64,000 nt of DNA from an uncultured Eubacteriales bacterium (GCA_934476085.1 CAKSNE010000001.1:1-64000); one strand, 5' to 3'. Shown: positions 1 to 9,476, counted from the first letter of the stretch. The notes: generated from the letters alone by a model not told the origin. Numbers and translations: made by a program.

Positions 1-1
1 A

Positions 2-673
2 GCAACAAATAGCAATAGTTCTTATACTTATCGAAGTGATTATAAGTATCCGATTATTAGCGAAACAAGTCAGCCTTCTACAACCAAAAAAGCTATTAGT
101 GATTTATCAGTAAACTGTTCAATGGTTTATGGTGCATCTATTAGATTAGGAAATTTAAACGGTATTCGTTTTTATACAAAAGTAGATCAAGATAGAATAG
201 CATATCTTAGAGAAAACGGTGCAACTGTTGAAATCGGTACACTTATTGCTCCGATTGATTTAATATCAAATGAACTTACATTCGATACAAAAAAATACTT
301 AGATGTGCAATATACTGCTAAAGAATATTACACCGAAAATGGTTTTTCGGGAGTAGTTGGTTCAATAGTAAATATTATCGAAACACCAACTGATTATAAT
401 AGCCTAAGTGGTAATATAACAAGAGAATTTGTCGGTCGTGGTTATGTTAAAGTTACTTATGACGGAAAAACAGTTATATCTTACGCTGATTATGCAAACG
501 ATAGTATTAAAAATAATACACGTTCATTGCAATTTGTAGCAAATGCTTTAAGAAACGATAATAATTCCATTGATATTTATAACAAGTATAAGGATTTAGT
601 CGATAAATGGGCGGATGCAAAAACAATAGAAAAGACTACTGTTTTTGAACCATCCGTAGCAGATAAATGGTAA
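2..673 (+). CDS. C-terminal part of a secreted clostridial hypothetical protein (5' truncated by window edge)
   Basis: The frame is open from base 2 to the TAA at 673, so the gene starts before the window. The first visible residues are Ser/Thr/Asn-rich, like a linker. The rest is a compact globular region with phrases such as GIRFYTKVD, GATVEIGTLIAP and FVGRGYVKVTYDG. I recall this C-terminal module from large secreted or surface proteins of Ruminococcus-like bacteria, where it has no assigned function. No catalytic motif is visible. It ends 17 bases before the GH43 gene, so the two may be co-transcribed. An internal ATG at 122 is not a convincing start because the frame continues upstream without a stop. 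Confidence 0.75.
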   Translation, partial: ATNSNSSYTYRSDYKYPIISETSQPSTTKKAISDLSVNCSMVYGASIRLGNLNGIRFYTKVDQDRIAYLRENGATVEIGTLIAPIDLISNELTFDTKKYLDVQYTAKEYYTENGFSGVVGSIVNIIETPTDYNSLSGNITREFVGRGYVKVTYDGKTVISYADYANDSIKNNTRSLQFVANALRNDNNSIDIYNKYKDLVDKWADAKTIEKTTVFEPSVADKW

Positions 674-690
674 TAAAAGAGGTCTTGTAA

Positions 691-1773
691 ATGGTACAAA
701 AAGCATTTTACCCTGGAAAAGAATGGTTAGACACTAACAATAAACCAATTCAAGCACATGGAGGCTCGATTTTCTTTGAGAATAATAAGTATTATTGGTA
801 TGGGGAAAACAAAGAAAACTCAGTAAATATTGAAAAAGTATGGCATAATGGTATTAGAATGTATGAATCTAAGGATTTATATAACTGGACCGATTTAGGT
901 AATATTTTAGACCCGGTAGATGATATAAACAGCCCGTTACATCCATCAAGAATTATTGACAGACCGCATATTATTTATAATGAAAAAAACAAACAATATG
1001 TAATGTGGATTAAATTTGCAGGAGACAACGAGCATATAAATGATTGGTCTATTCAGCGAATGGGCATTTGTGTCAGTGATACTTTAACAGGTAAGTATAA
1101 ACTTGTTAAAGAATTTTATCCAAATGGCTATAAATCAGGCGATTTTGATATTGTAAAGGATAAAAACACCGATGAAGCCTACATTTGTTTTGGAAAAATA
1201 CTGACACATCCTTCTAATATGGTTTGTATGAAATTAGATGATGATTATATGGATGTTGTAAAAGATGAAGTGATTGAATTTTTTAAATTCGGCTCTCCGC
1301 CGAATGCCAGAGAGGCTCCTTGCTTTTTTGAAAGGAATAACAAAAAATATTTAATTACTTCCGGAACAACAGGATATCATCCTAATCCATCAATTATGGC
1401 TTGTTCAAATGTATATTTTAGTGAATTTGAAGTTTTAGGTGATGCTTGCAAGGACGATTTAACAAAATCTACTTTTCATTCACAAATTTCAAGTGTTTTC
1501 AAACACCCGTTTAAAAAAGATTTATATATAGCATTAGGTGATAGATGGCTTTCAGATTTAGATTTATCATATTTGCCTAAGATAACAGAAGGTTATAGAA
1601 TTTTGCAGGCGGAACCTCCTGTTGAAACCAACGGACTTACTTGGGAAGAAGTCAGAAAATACTCAAAAAGAGATTTATCTAAAGCAAGGTATGTTTGGTT
1701 GCCGATAAAATTTGACGGTGAACGTCCTTATCTGGAATGGCTTGATAGTTGGAAAACAGAAGATTTTAATTAA
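691..1773 (+). CDS. Glycoside hydrolase family 43-like enzyme
   Basis: This 360-residue protein looks like a five-bladed beta-propeller glycosidase of the GH43 type. It opens with FYPGKEWLDT and IQAHGGSI, followed by KYYWYGENKE, the usual first blade carrying the catalytic-base aspartate. The region around residues 205-215 (FGSPPNAREAPCFF) resembles the blade that carries the general acid. There is no signal peptide, so it should act in the cytoplasm on imported oligosaccharides. The ribosome binding site is AGAGG just upstream. The subfamily and substrate (arabinosides, xylosides or beta-1,3-galactans) cannot be told from the sequence. A bidirectional terminator separates it from the convergent GH10 gene. 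Confidence 0.8.
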   Translation: MVQKAFYPGKEWLDTNNKPIQAHGGSIFFENNKYYWYGENKENSVNIEKVWHNGIRMYESKDLYNWTDLGNILDPVDDINSPLHPSRIIDRPHIIYNEKNKQYVMWIKFAGDNEHINDWSIQRMGICVSDTLTGKYKLVKEFYPNGYKSGDFDIVKDKNTDEAYICFGKILTHPSNMVCMKLDDDYMDVVKDEVIEFFKFGSPPNAREAPCFFERNNKKYLITSGTTGYHPNPSIMACSNVYFSEFEVLGDACKDDLTKSTFHSQISSVFKHPFKKDLYIALGDRWLSDLDLSYLPKITEGYRILQAEPPVETNGLTWEEVRKYSKRDLSKARYVWLPIKFDGERPYLEWLDSWKTEDFN

Positions 1774-1774
1774 C

Positions 1775-1810
1775 AAAAAAGAGTTTTGGATTTTTCCAAA
1801 ACTCTTTTTT
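1775..1810. terminator. Bidirectional rho-independent terminator between GH43 and GH10 genes
   Basis: A perfect 16-bp inverted repeat (1775-1790 and 1795-1810) with a 4-nt loop. It has A-runs on the left arm and T-runs on the right arm, so it can terminate both convergent genes. Confidence 0.9.
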
Positions 1811-1827
1811 AAAATGTAAAAGTTTAA

Positions 1828-3168
1828 TTAAAATTCAAAGTAGAATTCGTCATAACCGTTTTTGCTTAAATGTAAATCTCTAGTTAATTTTTTGCCATCA
1901 CGCTCAACAGTTACTTCGTAATCGCCATAGAATGCTTTAAACATTGTGTTGTTCTTTGTTTCGTCATAGCAAAGGTTTGTACGCCATTCTTTATTAATAA
2001 GCTCATCAACAACATCAAAAGCAGGCTTGTTTGTAAAGTCATTTCTAAAGAAACCACTCTTATATGCATCTTCGCCCCAACCTTCACGGTTTTCGGAAGC
2101 AATTGCACAGTTGTCGCCGAGATTCCAATAAATAATTGATTCCATATTTTTTGAAGAGAACCAAATTGAATACAAGTATTTGACGATTTCAGCCTGTAAT
2201 TCTTCATCAGCACCGGGAATTGTAATTTCAGATATTGATAACGGTTTGTTAAAGTATGAATACAAATCCATAACCTTATAAAGTCTAGATGGATTATAAA
2301 ATTCAGCTGCCAAGTCAGGCATTGTTTCAGGAATGTTAAAGTTATGATACTGTAAACCTATAACATCGATTTGGCAACCTTTATTAATAAGATTTTCAAT
2401 TAGTAAATAGTAAGCGGAAAGTGCACCACGCCATTGATCAGACCAAGGACCTGCTGTTTCATTCAAAACAAGTTTTGATTTTTTAAAGTAATGAGCGGTT
2501 TGTTTAAATGCCCATTCGGGATATCTGCCGTCAATCGGCTTGGAGTTACGATATCCGGTGTCTTTTGTATGAGGCTCATAATCTAAAAGCGGAACAGAAA
2601 CGCACTCATTAACGCAGTCGAATTCCCTTATTACACCGTCATATCTTTCAGCAATTTGCTTTAATCTCTCTGTCCAATAAGGTTTAATTTTTTCAAAATC
2701 ATCAGGAAGCCATTTTGGCAACATTACCTGCCAGAAAAGCGGATGACCTTTAACTTCAATGTTATTTTTCTTTGCAAATTCAAGTGCTAGTTCAGGTGGA
2801 ATTCGGCGATCAATAAACGGAGAGTCTTTTTCAAATCTCGGCTTGCCCTGTTCAGGTTCAAAATCATCCCAATAAAAAGGGATTGTGACCATATTAAATA
2901 ATTTCTTGATTTTTTCTTCATAATCAGCATTTTGCTCATCTTTCTTGAAACAACCAAGTTTAAAAGCGTTACAACCGAATTTAAATTCGCTGGTTTTTTG
3001 TTTAACAGTAACCTTACCGCCTTTTAAATGATTACCGTCTTTATCAACAAAATTAATTTTAAACCAACCTTTTCTGTTGGCTTCGATACCGCCTTTGATT
3101 TTATCTTCCATCATATCTTTTTGCTCATAGAAGTTTTTCATTGTTTTTTCTCTATCAACAAGTCCCAT
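1828..3168 (-). CDS. GH10 endo-1,4-beta-xylanase, probably intracellular
   Basis: This 446-residue glycoside hydrolase family 10 protein would cleave beta-1,4-xylan or xylo-oligosaccharides. An N-terminal beta-rich region (about residues 28-65, GWFKINFVDKDGN) precedes the TIM barrel. The barrel carries VTIPFYWDDFEP, the substrate-binding GHPLFWQ, the acid/base glutamate in FDCVNE (E188) and the nucleophile in SISEITIPG (E314). There is no signal peptide. The start is supported by AAGGAG in front of ATG at 3168. It converges on a GH43 gene, which suggests joint intracellular breakdown of hemicellulose oligomers. The family call is firm; the substrate range is inferred. Confidence 0.9.
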   Translation of the reverse strand: MGLVDREKTMKNFYEQKDMMEDKIKGGIEANRKGWFKINFVDKDGNHLKGGKVTVKQKTSEFKFGCNAFKLGCFKKDEQNADYEEKIKKLFNMVTIPFYWDDFEPEQGKPRFEKDSPFIDRRIPPELALEFAKKNNIEVKGHPLFWQVMLPKWLPDDFEKIKPYWTERLKQIAERYDGVIREFDCVNECVSVPLLDYEPHTKDTGYRNSKPIDGRYPEWAFKQTAHYFKKSKLVLNETAGPWSDQWRGALSAYYLLIENLINKGCQIDVIGLQYHNFNIPETMPDLAAEFYNPSRLYKVMDLYSYFNKPLSISEITIPGADEELQAEIVKYLYSIWFSSKNMESIIYWNLGDNCAIASENREGWGEDAYKSGFFRNDFTNKPAFDVVDELINKEWRTNLCYDETKNNTMFKAFYGDYEVTVERDGKKLTRDLHLSKNGYDEFYFEF

Positions 3169-3204
3169 AATATTATCTCCTTAAAATTTAATTTTGTTAA
3201 TAAA

Positions 3205-3233
3205 ATTATACTATTCAAAGTAGATAAAAGCAA
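3205..3233 (-). promoter_or_regulatory. Sigma-A-type promoter of the GH10 gene
   Basis: On the minus strand TTGCTT (3228-3233) is followed after 17 nt by TATAAT (3205-3210), about 40 nt before the xylanase start. Confidence 0.65.
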
Positions 3234-3366
3234 TATAAAAAGCTTAACCAATTTATCTTAGATATCATTTTATTAACTTTTTTTAAAACACTTTGTAACA
3301 TAATTTCGAAGAAAATAATAGTATATGTATAGAAAATACTTTTTTAAAATTAGGAGAAGAATAAAA

Positions 3367-3597
3367 ATGAGTTCTAAAACATCACTTAATGATTTAGCTC
3401 CCGGTGAAAGTGCCGTTGTTGATAGATTATCTGCAAAAGGAAGTATGAGAAGGCGACTTCTTGACATAGGACTTATTAATGATACATTAGTCGAATGTGT
3501 AGGAAAAAGTGCCTGCGGAGATCCGACTGCATTTTTAATAAGAGGAGCAGTTGTTGCAATTCGCTCTGAAGATTGCAAAAACATTTATATAAAGTAA
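3367..3597 (+). CDS. feoA: Ferrous iron transport protein FeoA
   Basis: A 76-residue SH3-like cytoplasmic partner of FeoB. The family pattern is clear: LNDLAPGESAVV, then GSMRRRLLDIGL, and a C-terminal AIRSEDCKNIYI. The start at 3367 is preferred over the upstream in-frame ATG at 3325 because AGGAGA at 3352-3357 is correctly spaced and the resulting length matches the family. It lies 25 nt upstream of feoB and is surely co-transcribed with it. I looked for a Fur-type inverted repeat upstream and did not find one. Confidence 0.92.
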   Translation: MSSKTSLNDLAPGESAVVDRLSAKGSMRRRLLDIGLINDTLVECVGKSACGDPTAFLIRGAVVAIRSEDCKNIYIK

Positions 3598-3622
3598 GTC
3601 TTTTTTAAAGGTGGTATTTAAA

Positions 3623-5767
3623 ATGGGCCTGACAAACAGTTCGATTGGAATTAACGCAGTTGATTCAGGACTCAAAATACAAAAGCAGACTGAAAATGAT
3701 AAGGTTATAGCACTTGCGGGTAACCCTAATGTAGGAAAAAGCACCGTTTTCAACGGGCTTACGGGAATGAATCAGCATACAGGAAATTGGCCCGGAAAGA
3801 CGGTAACAAATGCACAGGGCTTTTGCTCAACTAAAAACAATTCTTATGTTTTTGTTGATCTGCCCGGTACATATTCGCTGATGGCTCACTCATCTGAAGA
3901 AGAAGTTGCAAGAAATTTTATTTGTTTTTCAAAGCCTGATGCAATAGTTGTTGTTTGTGACGCAACCTGTCTTGAAAGAAACTTAAATTTATGTTTGCAA
4001 ACTATTGAAATCACAAAAAATGTTATCGTTTGTGTTAATTTAATGGACGAAGCAAGAAAAAAACATATAAAAATTGACCTTGATAAAATTTCTGAAAAGC
4101 TCGGTGTTCCTGTTATAAGCACTGTTGCGAGAAATAAAAAAAGTTTAAATAAATTAACCGAAACGCTTGATAAATTATCAAGTGGCGAAATAAAAACAAA
4201 TCCTATAAAAGTTAAATATTCTAAACCCATTGAAAAAGCTGTTTCAATAGTTGAATTATCGCTTTTAAATAAAAATTGCAAAGGAATAAACAGTCGCTGG
4301 CTTTCTCTTAAATTACTGGACGCTGATAATTCTTTGCTTTGCGAATTAGAAAATTTACTGGGTGAAGAATTTTTGCTTGATAATGAAATTACCGAGGCTA
4401 TAAATTCGGCTAAAAAGATTTTAGCGAGCGAAAATATATCAGTCGATAATCTAAAAGATGAAATTGTATCATCGGTTGTAAATACCGCCGAAGAAATTTG
4501 TAAAGATGCAATTGTTTTTGAAAAAAAGCAGTATAGCGGAATAGACAGAAAAATTGATACGGTTTTAACCAGTAAAAAAACAGGTTATCCGATAATGCTT
4601 GCTCTTTTGGCGGTGATTTTTTGGATAACGATAACAGGTGCTAATTATCCGTCAGAGCTTTTATCAAACGGTCTGTTTTATATTCAAGACAGATTAACCG
4701 ATTTATTTGCTTATCTTGGCGCACCCGATTGGTTGCATGGTGTTGTTGTTTTGGGAATGTATAGAGTTTTAGCGTGGGTGGTTTCGGTAATGCTGCCACC
4801 AATGGCGATATTTTTTCCGCTTTTCACATTGCTTGAAGACGCCGGCTATCTGCCAAGAATAGCTTATAATCTTGATAAGCCGTTTAAATGTTGTGCTGCT
4901 TGCGGAAAACAGGCGTTAACTATGTGTATGGGGTTTGGCTGTAACGCAGCCGGGGTTGTCGGTTGCAGAATTATTGACTCGCCCCGAGAGCGTCTGCTTG
5001 CGATTTTAACAAACAACTTTGTGCCTTGCAACGGCAGATTTCCTACATTAATCGCAATAATAACAATGTTTTTTATCGGAACACAGGGCGGTTTTTGCTC
5101 TTCAGTTTTGTCAGCGTTTTTATTAACGGTTGTGATTTTATTTGGAATTTTAATGACCTTTTTAATGACAAAACTTTTATCAAAAACTGTTTTAAAAGGC
5201 GTTCCGTCATCATTTACGCTGGAATTACCGCCTTATCGCCGACCGCAAATCGGAAAAGTAATTATTCGTTCGATTTTTGACAGAACTTTGTTTGTTTTAG
5301 GCAGAGCGGTGGCGGTTGCCGCACCGGCAGGTATTGTTATATGGCTTATGGCAAATATAACTGTCGACGGAAGCTCTATTTTAAATATTTGCGCTGACTT
5401 TTTAGATCCGTTTGCAAAGCTTTTGGGGTTAGACGGCGTAATTTTAATTGCGTTTATACTCGGTTTTCCGGCAAATGAAATTGTTATTCCGATAATTATT
5501 ATGGCATATATGGCACAAGGTTCGATTTTAGAGTTTGACAGCCTTTTGCAAATGAAAGAGCTTTTTATAAGTCACGGTTGGACAGTTACAACAGCGGTTT
5601 GCACAATGATTTTTTCGCTTCTCCATTGGCCTTGCTCAACAACTCTTATGACTATAAAAAAGGAAACAGGCAGCATTAAGTGGTCGGCTCTTGCGGTTAT
5701 TTTGCCGACTTTAAGCGGAATGTTAATATGTTTTGTTTGTGCTACGGTTTTAAACTTAATATTTTAA
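3623..5767 (+). CDS. feoB: Ferrous iron transporter FeoB, GTPase plus membrane permease
   Basis: FeoB imports Fe(II) using a cytoplasmic G domain fused to a membrane channel. The G motifs are GNPNVGKS (residues 33-40), DLPG (79-82) and a NxxD-type NLMD (139-142). A helical spacer follows to about residue 310, then eight or so membrane segments including the cysteine-bearing core CCAACGKQ, GFGCNAAGVVGCR and NNFVPCNGR. The start at ATG 3623 is chosen because AAAGGTGG at 3607-3614 is well placed for it; a GTG at 3611 would lie inside that ribosome binding site. At 714 residues it is the usual length. It forms an operon with feoA. Confidence 0.95.
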   Translation: MGLTNSSIGINAVDSGLKIQKQTENDKVIALAGNPNVGKSTVFNGLTGMNQHTGNWPGKTVTNAQGFCSTKNNSYVFVDLPGTYSLMAHSSEEEVARNFICFSKPDAIVVVCDATCLERNLNLCLQTIEITKNVIVCVNLMDEARKKHIKIDLDKISEKLGVPVISTVARNKKSLNKLTETLDKLSSGEIKTNPIKVKYSKPIEKAVSIVELSLLNKNCKGINSRWLSLKLLDADNSLLCELENLLGEEFLLDNEITEAINSAKKILASENISVDNLKDEIVSSVVNTAEEICKDAIVFEKKQYSGIDRKIDTVLTSKKTGYPIMLALLAVIFWITITGANYPSELLSNGLFYIQDRLTDLFAYLGAPDWLHGVVVLGMYRVLAWVVSVMLPPMAIFFPLFTLLEDAGYLPRIAYNLDKPFKCCAACGKQALTMCMGFGCNAAGVVGCRIIDSPRERLLAILTNNFVPCNGRFPTLIAIITMFFIGTQGGFCSSVLSAFLLTVVILFGILMTFLMTKLLSKTVLKGVPSSFTLELPPYRRPQIGKVIIRSIFDRTLFVLGRAVAVAAPAGIVIWLMANITVDGSSILNICADFLDPFAKLLGLDGVILIAFILGFPANEIVIPIIIMAYMAQGSILEFDSLLQMKELFISHGWTVTTAVCTMIFSLLHWPCSTTLMTIKKETGSIKWSALAVILPTLSGMLICFVCATVLNLIF

Positions 5768-5770
5768 AAA

Positions 5771-5802
5771 AAGCCTTAAATGTCTAAAAACATTTAAGGC
5801 TT
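5771..5802. terminator. Terminator between feoB and glnN
   Basis: Thirteen-bp perfect stem (5771-5783 with 5790-5802) and a 6-nt loop. Read on the minus strand it is followed by a long T-run, so it mainly ends the glutamine synthetase transcript. It is weaker for feoB. Confidence 0.8.
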
Positions 5803-5813
5803 TCGATATTTAA

Positions 5814-7901
5814 TTATTTTACACTAAAGAGCATTTCTGTATATGACGGTAACGGCCAATATTCAGCATCAACTAAAGTTTCAAGTTCATCAACAACAAT
5901 GCGTAACTCTTGCATAGCATTAAAAATGACTTCTCTGTAATATTTGCCTTTTTCATCAGTATTGCGTTCTTCTTTTGAGCCTAAAATCGCTTTTTCAAGG
6001 TTTTCAAGTTTAATCTGCATTGAATCAGCCAAAAGAGAAATTTTATCAAGCAATGTTGATTCTAATTCGCAACGAATACCAAGCTCTTTTTTAGATTTAA
6101 CAAGGTCAGCCAAAACGCTTTCATATTTAATAACTGCGCCGATAATTTCCTTTTTAACAAGGTCAACCATTGTAAGTGCCTCAATAGAAATTGTGGTGCA
6201 ATAGTTTTCCATATAAATTTCGTGTCTTGCTTCGAGTTCGGCTTTTGAATAAACGCCAAAACGCTCAAACATTCTGACATTTTTATCATCAAGCAATCTT
6301 GCAACTGCGTCAGGTGTAGTTTTAAGATTAGCAAGACCTCTGCGTTTTGCCTCTTCTTCCCACTCTTTTGAATATCCGTCGCCACCAAAAACAATTCTCT
6401 TATGAGCAAGAATATTTTCTTTTGCAATCATCATTACATCAGAAACAATATCTTTTGAATCTTTCAAAATCTCATAAAAATCAGCTAATGAATCAGCAAC
6501 GATTGTGTTAATAACTGTGTTTGCATCGGCAATTGATGCAGATGAGCCAAGACTTCTGAATTCAAAGCGGTTGCCTGTGAAAGCAAACGGAGAAGTACGG
6601 TTTCTGTCTGAATTATCTTTTTTAAATTTAGGCAACAAACTAACGCCTAAATCAACAATAGCTTTTTTCTGTTCAGCGGTTGCCGCACCTGTTTCGATTG
6701 AGTTTAAAGCCGCCTGTAAATCTTCGCCTAAGAACATTGAAACAATAGCAGGAGGCGCTTCATTAGCACCTAAACGGTGATCATTTCCGGCAGAAGCAAC
6801 AGAAATACGAAGCAATTCCTGATATTTGTCAACCGCACGAATAACCGCTGCTAAGAATAACATAAACTGTGCGTTTTCAGCAGGAGTGTTGCCGGGGTTA
6901 AGCAAGTTTTCGCCGTCATTTGTGCAAAGCGACCAGTTGTTGTGTTTACCGCTGCCGTTTACGCCTGCAAACGGTTTTTCGTGTAAAAGACAAACAAGAT
7001 GATGCTTTTTAGCAACCTTTTTCATAACTTCCATTGTAAGTTGGTTGTGGTCGGTTGCAACATTGGTTGTTGTGAAAACAGGAGCCATTTCGTGTTGTGC
7101 AGGAGCAACCTCGTTATGCTTTGTTTTTGAGTTTATGCCTAACTTCCAAAGTTCTTCATCAAGGTCAGCCATATACTCAATAATTCTAGGTTTTAATTGA
7201 CCGAAATATTGGTCGTCAAGTTCCTGACCTTTTGGCGGTTTTGCACCGAAAAGAGTTCTTCCTGTGCAGATTAAGTCAGGGCGTTTTAAATAAACATCTT
7301 CATCTATAATAAAGTATTCTTGCTCAGGTCCTACGGTTGTTGTAACTGATTTTGCAGTTTTGTTGCCGAGCAATTTCAAAATCTTCATCGACTCGTGGTT
7401 AATAGCTTCCATAGAGCGAAGAAGCGGAGTTTTTTTATCAAGTGCCTCGCCTGTATATGAACAAAAGGCAGTTGGTATGTAAAGCGAGCCTTCTTTTACA
7501 AATGCGTATGAAGAAGGATCCCAAGCAGTATAACCTCTAGCCTCAAAAGTAGCACGGATACCGCCGTTTGGAAAAGATGAAGCGTCAGGCTCACCTTTAA
7601 TAAGCTCTTTGCCCGAAAACTCCATGATAACATTGCCTTTTCCGTCAGGAGAAATAAAACTATCATGTTTTTCGGCAGTTGTACCTGTCATAGGTTGGAA
7701 CCAATGAGTATAGTGAGTTGCACCTTGTTCAATAGCCCATTTTTTCATAGCATTAGCGACAACATTTGCAACATCTCTTGTTAATGGTTCACCTTCTTCA
7801 ATGGTTTGACGAACTGCTTTATAAACTTCTTTAGGAAGTCTTTCTTTCATGACAGTATCGTTAAACACATGAGAGCCGAAAATCTGTGGAACATTCATCA
7901 T
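5814..7901 (-). CDS. glnN: Glutamine synthetase type III
   Basis: A 695-residue type III enzyme making glutamine from glutamate, ammonia and ATP in the cytoplasm. Its size separates it from the 440-residue GS-I. Visible family features are the N-terminal IFGSHVFND, ATHYTHWFQPMTGTTAEKHD, the metal/substrate region GPEQEYFIIDED, GVNGSGKHNNWSL, the ATP-site-like GANEAPPAI and NRTSPFAFTGNRFEFR. Translation starts at ATG 7901 behind AAGGAG; a second ATG follows directly. It is monocistronic with its own terminator and a strong promoter whose -10 lies in a palindrome, which suggests nitrogen-responsive control. Confidence 0.95.
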   Translation of the reverse strand: MMNVPQIFGSHVFNDTVMKERLPKEVYKAVRQTIEEGEPLTRDVANVVANAMKKWAIEQGATHYTHWFQPMTGTTAEKHDSFISPDGKGNVIMEFSGKELIKGEPDASSFPNGGIRATFEARGYTAWDPSSYAFVKEGSLYIPTAFCSYTGEALDKKTPLLRSMEAINHESMKILKLLGNKTAKSVTTTVGPEQEYFIIDEDVYLKRPDLICTGRTLFGAKPPKGQELDDQYFGQLKPRIIEYMADLDEELWKLGINSKTKHNEVAPAQHEMAPVFTTTNVATDHNQLTMEVMKKVAKKHHLVCLLHEKPFAGVNGSGKHNNWSLCTNDGENLLNPGNTPAENAQFMLFLAAVIRAVDKYQELLRISVASAGNDHRLGANEAPPAIVSMFLGEDLQAALNSIETGAATAEQKKAIVDLGVSLLPKFKKDNSDRNRTSPFAFTGNRFEFRSLGSSASIADANTVINTIVADSLADFYEILKDSKDIVSDVMMIAKENILAHKRIVFGGDGYSKEWEEEAKRRGLANLKTTPDAVARLLDDKNVRMFERFGVYSKAELEARHEIYMENYCTTISIEALTMVDLVKKEIIGAVIKYESVLADLVKSKKELGIRCELESTLLDKISLLADSMQIKLENLEKAILGSKEERNTDEKGKYYREVIFNAMQELRIVVDELETLVDAEYWPLPSYTEMLFSVK

Positions 7902-7964
7902 AATTTTTCTCCTTAAGATGTAATAGTTATTATATAATATGAATTATAAATATTATTTATATAC

Positions 7965-8003
7965 ATACTTTAAAAGTATATCATTTATTAAAAATCTTGT
8001 CAA
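7965..8003 (-). promoter_or_regulatory. Strong glnN promoter overlapping a 15-bp palindrome
   Basis: On the minus strand TTGACA (7998-8003), a 17-nt spacer and TATACT (7975-7980). The -10 is covered by a palindrome at 7965-7979 with perfect 7-bp arms ATACTTT/AAAGTAT. A protein bound there would block polymerase. The regulator is unknown. Confidence 0.75.
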
Positions 8004-8073
8004 GAATTTTAAAACATAATTAAAAGTGATTTTTGTGAATTTATACAAAAATAATCCTAATGGAAAAAATATG

Positions 8074-8102
8074 TTGCAATACTATATAAATTCTGTTATA
8101 AT
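8074..8102 (+). promoter_or_regulatory. Promoter of the CNNM-family gene
   Basis: TTGCAA (8074-8079), 17-nt spacer, TATAAT (8097-8102), 32 nt before the start codon. Confidence 0.8.
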
Positions 8103-8134
8103 TCAATCTAATAAAGGAGGTCGGTTTATCCAAA

Positions 8135-9394
8135 ATGGATAATGACAGTATATTTCAAATAGTTATAATGATTGTTTTTCTAGCCTTTTCGGCATTCTTT
8201 TCGGCAACCGAAACTGCTTTTACATCGCTTAATCGCGTTGTAATGAAAACGCTTGCTGCCGATGGAAACAAAAAGGCTGAACGTGTGTTGCGTTTGTCTG
8301 AAAATTATGACAAACTGCTTACAACTATCCTTGTCGGAAACAATATTGTTAACATTGGACTTTCATCTATTGCAACCGTATTTTTCATTCAAAATATAAA
8401 CAAAAACTTCGGTGCTACGCTTTCTACCATTGTTGTAACAATAGTTGTGCTTATTTTTGGTGAAATTACGCCAAAGAGCGTTGCAAAAGAAAATGCTGAA
8501 AGCTTTGCGCTTTCGGTCAGCGGTGCTATTTCGGTATTTTGTGTTGTTTTTACACCGCTTTGCTACTTTTTCTCGTTATTTAAAAAATTAGCATCTAAAA
8601 TATTTAAATCAAAAGGTGCTATTTCTGCTACTGAAAACGAAATTTTAACACTTGTTGATGAAGCAGAATCTCAAGGCGAATTTGGTAGCGATGAAAGTGA
8701 ACTTATTCGTAGTGCAATAGAGTTTAACGATGTTGAGGCGGAAGATATTTTTACTCCGCGTGTTGATGTTGTTGCTATTGAATATGGTGCGTCAAATTCT
8801 GAAATTGCAAAAACATTTTCTTCTTCAGGTTTTTCTCGACTTCCGATTTATAAAGAGAGTATTGATAATATTATCGGTACCATAAACGAAAAAGATTTTT
8901 ATAAAAGAGTTTATAATAGAAAAACTGCGGTTGATGAAATAATCAGCGAGCCGTTTTTCATTCCTGCGTCGATGAAAATTCCTGATTTGCTTCGTGAGTT
9001 ACAACGCCAAAAACGCCATATAGCCATTATTACTGATGAATACGGCGGAACAAAGGGCATTGTTACAATGGAAGATATTCTTGAAGAATTAGTCGGCGAA
9101 ATTTGGGATGAACACGACGATGTTGTTCACGAAATAACAAAATTAAACGAAAACACTTACTCGGTAATTTGTTCAATGGATTTTGAAGAGTTTTGCGAGT
9201 ATTTTGGTTTAGAAATTGAAACAGAAATGAATTCTGTCGGCGGTTTTGTTATGGAAAGACTCGGTAAAGTGCCTGAAAAGGGCGACAAGTTTGATTATGA
9301 AAACTTAAGTATTACCGTAATGGAAACTGATGAAAAACGCGCGTCGCTTATTAAAGTAGTTGTCAGCGAACAGGAAAAAAGCGAAGAAGATTAA
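8135..9394 (+). CDS. Hemolysin-family/CNNM (CorC/HlyC-type) membrane protein
   Basis: This 419-residue integral membrane protein has three parts. A DUF21 (CNNM) region with about four hydrophobic segments spans residues 1-150 and contains SATETAFTSLNR and the conserved FGEITPKS. A tandem CBS pair lies at about 195-320 (IFTPRVDVVAI, RLPIYKESIDNIIG, IITDEYGGTKGIVTMEDILEELVGEIWDE is split across it). A C-terminal CorC_HlyC domain follows. The family is linked to magnesium or divalent-cation efflux and tolerance, and the hemolysin name is historical. An AAAGGAGG site fixes the start at 8135. It is monocistronic, between its own promoter and terminator. Confidence 0.88.
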   Translation: MDNDSIFQIVIMIVFLAFSAFFSATETAFTSLNRVVMKTLAADGNKKAERVLRLSENYDKLLTTILVGNNIVNIGLSSIATVFFIQNINKNFGATLSTIVVTIVVLIFGEITPKSVAKENAESFALSVSGAISVFCVVFTPLCYFFSLFKKLASKIFKSKGAISATENEILTLVDEAESQGEFGSDESELIRSAIEFNDVEAEDIFTPRVDVVAIEYGASNSEIAKTFSSSGFSRLPIYKESIDNIIGTINEKDFYKRVYNRKTAVDEIISEPFFIPASMKIPDLLRELQRQKRHIAIITDEYGGTKGIVTMEDILEELVGEIWDEHDDVVHEITKLNENTYSVICSMDFEEFCEYFGLEIETEMNSVGGFVMERLGKVPEKGDKFDYENLSITVMETDEKRASLIKVVVSEQEKSEED

Positions 9395-9397
9395 TAA

Positions 9398-9428
9398 AAA
9401 ACCCCTGATTTTTAAAATCAGGGGTTTT
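9398..9428 (+). terminator. Rho-independent terminator of the CNNM-family gene
   Basis: A 14-bp stem with the AAAACCCCTGATTT arm, a tight loop of 3 nt (9412-9414) and a closing TTTT. Confidence 0.9.
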
Positions 9429-9447
9429 ATTGATTTGCAAAAAAAGG

Positions 9448-9476
9448 TTGACAAAACTATTTTTCCCAATTATAAT
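9448..9476 (+). promoter_or_regulatory. Perfect consensus promoter
   Basis: TTGACA (9448-9453), exactly 17 nt, TATAAT (9471-9476). It faces the gene remnant at 9545-9805 and the lipoprotein at 9829, so the lipoprotein mRNA would have a leader of about 345 nt made of the remnant. Confidence 0.85.

Noticed and set aside
1911..2213. Second minus-strand ORF within the GH10 gene
   Set aside because: It overlaps the GH10 frame completely and has no independent signals.
3169..3366. Fur box ahead of feoAB
   Set aside because: No 19-bp GATAATNATTATC-like repeat could be found; iron control is likely but not visible.
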